Part shown: piece after piece, positions 5,103-6,812 of the stretch
How the letters are laid out: the number at the start of each line of letters is the position of its first letter
How positions within the stretch are numbered: the stretch's first letter is position 1
From: Cytophagales bacterium
GTDB lineage: Bacteria; Bacteroidota; Bacteroidia; Cytophagales; Cyclobacteriaceae
DNA: 6,812 bases
Assembly: GCA_003504855.1 (NCBI GenBank)
Contig: DNZD01000204.1
Span: forward strand, 1-6,812
Reading direction: 5' to 3'
Program-made: the position numbers and the translations under genes
The notes under the pieces: generated by a model
The model's input: only the letters and a program-made list of their open reading frames with translations
Told to the model about the DNA's origin: nothing
Databases searched by the model: none

Positions 5103-6812
5103 TTGACTGAACAGGACTCCATACTTGAGCGAAAAAAGCTGTTGGAAATTTCCACACGGCTTGGTTCCACACTGGATGAGCAGGAAGTAACGCGCTTGCT
5201 GGCTGAAGGCCTTACCACGCTCATCAGCTACGACACCATGGCGATTTATACCGCCGACCATGTGCACCAGCGGTTAACCCCAATTATCGTCGAGGGTCGT
5301 CAGTGGGGAAAACAGGATTTCGATAAGTGGTCGATTCCCTTCCAACAGGGAATTGTAGGTAATGTAATCTCATCATCACGCGGGGAAATGGTTAATAATG
5401 CCCATTTGGATCCGCGCTCACTTTACCCCGAAGAAGTCCCTATTACGACCGAGCAAATGATAGCCATCCCGTTGAGACTGGGTGATCAGTGCTGGGGAGC
5501 GTTTGCGATGAACCGGATGAGCGATGCCCAGTTCACAGAGACCGAATTTGAAACCGCACAGTTTCTCGCTTCGTATGCTTCATTGGCCCTGAATAACATC
5601 AAGCTCATCGCTGAGATCAAAGAGACACAGGCCTTGCGTCAGGTTATTTTTGAAACCATCTCCGACTCGATCATTACGGTGAATGAAAACGGGCAGATTA
5701 TTTTCTGCAATGAGGTGACTGAAAAAATCTTCGGATACAGTCCTTATGAATTAATTGGTGAGGATCTCACCAAGATCATGAATGAGGCGTATACCGGAGC
5801 TCATAACAAATCTTTTAAACACTACCTGGCCAGCGGCATCAAGAAGATGAAGTCCTGGTCGGCATTGGAATTGGTTGGCCGGCACAAGGATGGGCATGAT
5901 GTGCCCATCGAGGTAAGTTTTGGAGAAACCAACTCAAACGGTCAACGGATATTCAGTGCCATCATCAGAGACATCAGTCAGCGGAAGCGCTCTGAGCAAA
6001 CCATTAAATCAACAAAAATCAGGTTGGAAAACCTGATCCGAACCCTGCAGGCCGGTGTGCTGGTTGAAGACGAGGATCGTAAAATAGTGTTGACCAATAA
6101 AACGTTTTGTGAATTCTTCGGCATTCCCGTTGATCCTGATCTGCTCCTGGGTGCCGATTGTTCGCAATCAGCCGAGCAAAGCAAATCTCTTTTTGCTGAT
6201 CCTGAGGGTTTCGTTCAAGGGATTGACAAACTATTAACCGACCGTGTTATTAAAGTGAATGAGGAGTTGATCCTGAAAGACGGCCGGGTGCTTGCCCGTG
6301 ATTATGTTCCCATTTTCGTGGAAGATTCGTATCGCGGTCACATGTGGCTCTATCGGGATATCACGGAGAGCAAGCGAACCCAACAAGATCTGATTACCGC
6401 TAAATACATGGCCGAAGAGTCCATGCGCGCCAAGCAGGATTTCCTTGCCAAGATGAGTCACGAACTCCGCACGCCCATCAACGGTGTGCTCGGCTTAGCA
6501 AATCTGGTGGCAGCCTCAGAGCTCTCCAAGGAAAACCAGGAGTACCTCCGGGGTATACGATTCTCCGGTGAACATTTGCTCTCCATTATTAATGACATTC
6601 TGGATCTCGCCAAGATTGAAGCTGGCAAAATGAAGTTACAACAAGTGATCTTCCGGGCAGACGAGTTAATGGAAGCCATGGTGAGCAGCCAACAGCCCTA
6701 TGCAGCCGAAAAGAAGATATCGCTGACATTAACCCTGGACCCTGCCATGCCGGAAAGCCTGCTCGGTGATCCGGTCAGGTTTAAGCAAATTATGCTGAAT
6801 TTGACCTCCAAT
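5103..6812 (+). CDS. Cytoplasmic GAF-PAS-PAS sensor histidine kinase, C-terminus beyond the window
   Basis: This two-component sensor autophosphorylates on histidine. The visible 570 residues hold a GAF domain (about 11-170), a first PAS domain (about 176-295, opening with TISDSIITVNENGQIIFCN) and a second PAS domain (about 304-425, ending WLYRDITESKR). Next come a short coiled linker and the HisKA dimerisation domain (about 444-510) with the phosphoacceptor H453 in FLAKMSHELRTPING (447-461). The HATPase_c domain begins near 530, and the edge cuts it in the N-box (MLNLTSN, 564-570), so nucleotide binding and any receiver domain cannot be judged. I see no signal peptide or membrane helix, so it should sense an internal ligand or redox cue. 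No ATG occurs in frame before codon 46, which lies inside GAF. TTG 5103 is the only plausible upstream start that keeps GAF whole; the frame opens after a TAG near 5054. It is divergent from the epimerase unit. Confidence 0.9.
   Translation, partial: MTEQDSILERKKLLEISTRLGSTLDEQEVTRLLAEGLTTLISYDTMAIYTADHVHQRLTPIIVEGRQWGKQDFDKWSIPFQQGIVGNVISSSRGEMVNNAHLDPRSLYPEEVPITTEQMIAIPLRLGDQCWGAFAMNRMSDAQFTETEFETAQFLASYASLALNNIKLIAEIKETQALRQVIFETISDSIITVNENGQIIFCNEVTEKIFGYSPYELIGEDLTKIMNEAYTGAHNKSFKHYLASGIKKMKSWSALELVGRHKDGHDVPIEVSFGETNSNGQRIFSAIIRDISQRKRSEQTIKSTKIRLENLIRTLQAGVLVEDEDRKIVLTNKTFCEFFGIPVDPDLLLGADCSQSAEQSKSLFADPEGFVQGIDKLLTDRVIKVNEELILKDGRVLARDYVPIFVEDSYRGHMWLYRDITESKRTQQDLITAKYMAEESMRAKQDFLAKMSHELRTPINGVLGLANLVAASELSKENQEYLRGIRFSGEHLLSIINDILDLAKIEAGKMKLQQVIFRADELMEAMVSSQQPYAAEKKISLTLTLDPAMPESLLGDPVRFKQIMLNLTSN

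Noticed and set aside
4866..5267. Leftward 133-codon open frame spanning the divergent promoter region
   Set aside because: It overlaps the epimerase Rossmann motif in another frame and runs antisense to the kinase GAF domain. Its product has no recognisable domain.

Overview
The window looks like ordinary chromosomal DNA of a Bacteroidota bacterium, most likely in or near the Cytophagales. Three observations support this. One gene is a DUF3667 protein (zinc ribbon plus membrane), a family I know mainly from Bacteroidota. The one clear promoter element, TAAGTTTG, fits the Bacteroidota -7 consensus TAnnTTTG. Gene starts mostly lack a strong Shine-Dalgarno sequence. Base composition looks moderate (near 50% GC by eye). 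I see no insertion sequence, tRNA, rRNA, CRISPR array or phage gene.

Layout. Positions 1 to 4951 are read leftward and positions 5103 to 6812 rightward, with a 151-bp divergent promoter region between them. The leftward genes, in transcription order, are an extended SDR sugar-nucleotide epimerase/dehydratase (4951-3923), a 37-residue membrane peptide gene (3926-3813), a family 2 glycosyltransferase (3816-2773), a 97-bp structured intergenic region, a low-specificity threonine aldolase (2675-1653), a DUF3667 membrane protein (1651-533), and the N-terminal part of the AAA+ ATPase RarA (533 to beyond the left edge). The rightward gene encodes a cytoplasmic GAF-PAS-PAS histidine kinase that runs off the right edge at the start of its ATP-binding domain. 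No gene-free stretch exceeds 151 bp.

How the genes fit together. The first three leftward genes overlap by 4 bp at each junction (ATGA) and probably form one translationally coupled unit that makes or transfers a sugar for a surface polysaccharide or glycolipid. The 37-residue peptide looks like the N-terminal membrane anchor normally fused to this type of glycosyltransferase, so the glycosyltransferase appears to be split in two. The next three genes are also tightly packed (1-bp gap, then a 1-bp TGATG overlap), although amino-acid catabolism, an unknown membrane protein and replication-fork maintenance have no evident functional link. The histidine kinase may be regulated together with the epimerase unit, because the shared intergenic region carries two near-identical 11-bp sites spaced 21 bp apart.

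I found no clear new system. The items most worth a second look are the split glycosyltransferase, the paired sites in the divergent promoter, and the alternative hairpins upstream of the threonine aldolase gene.
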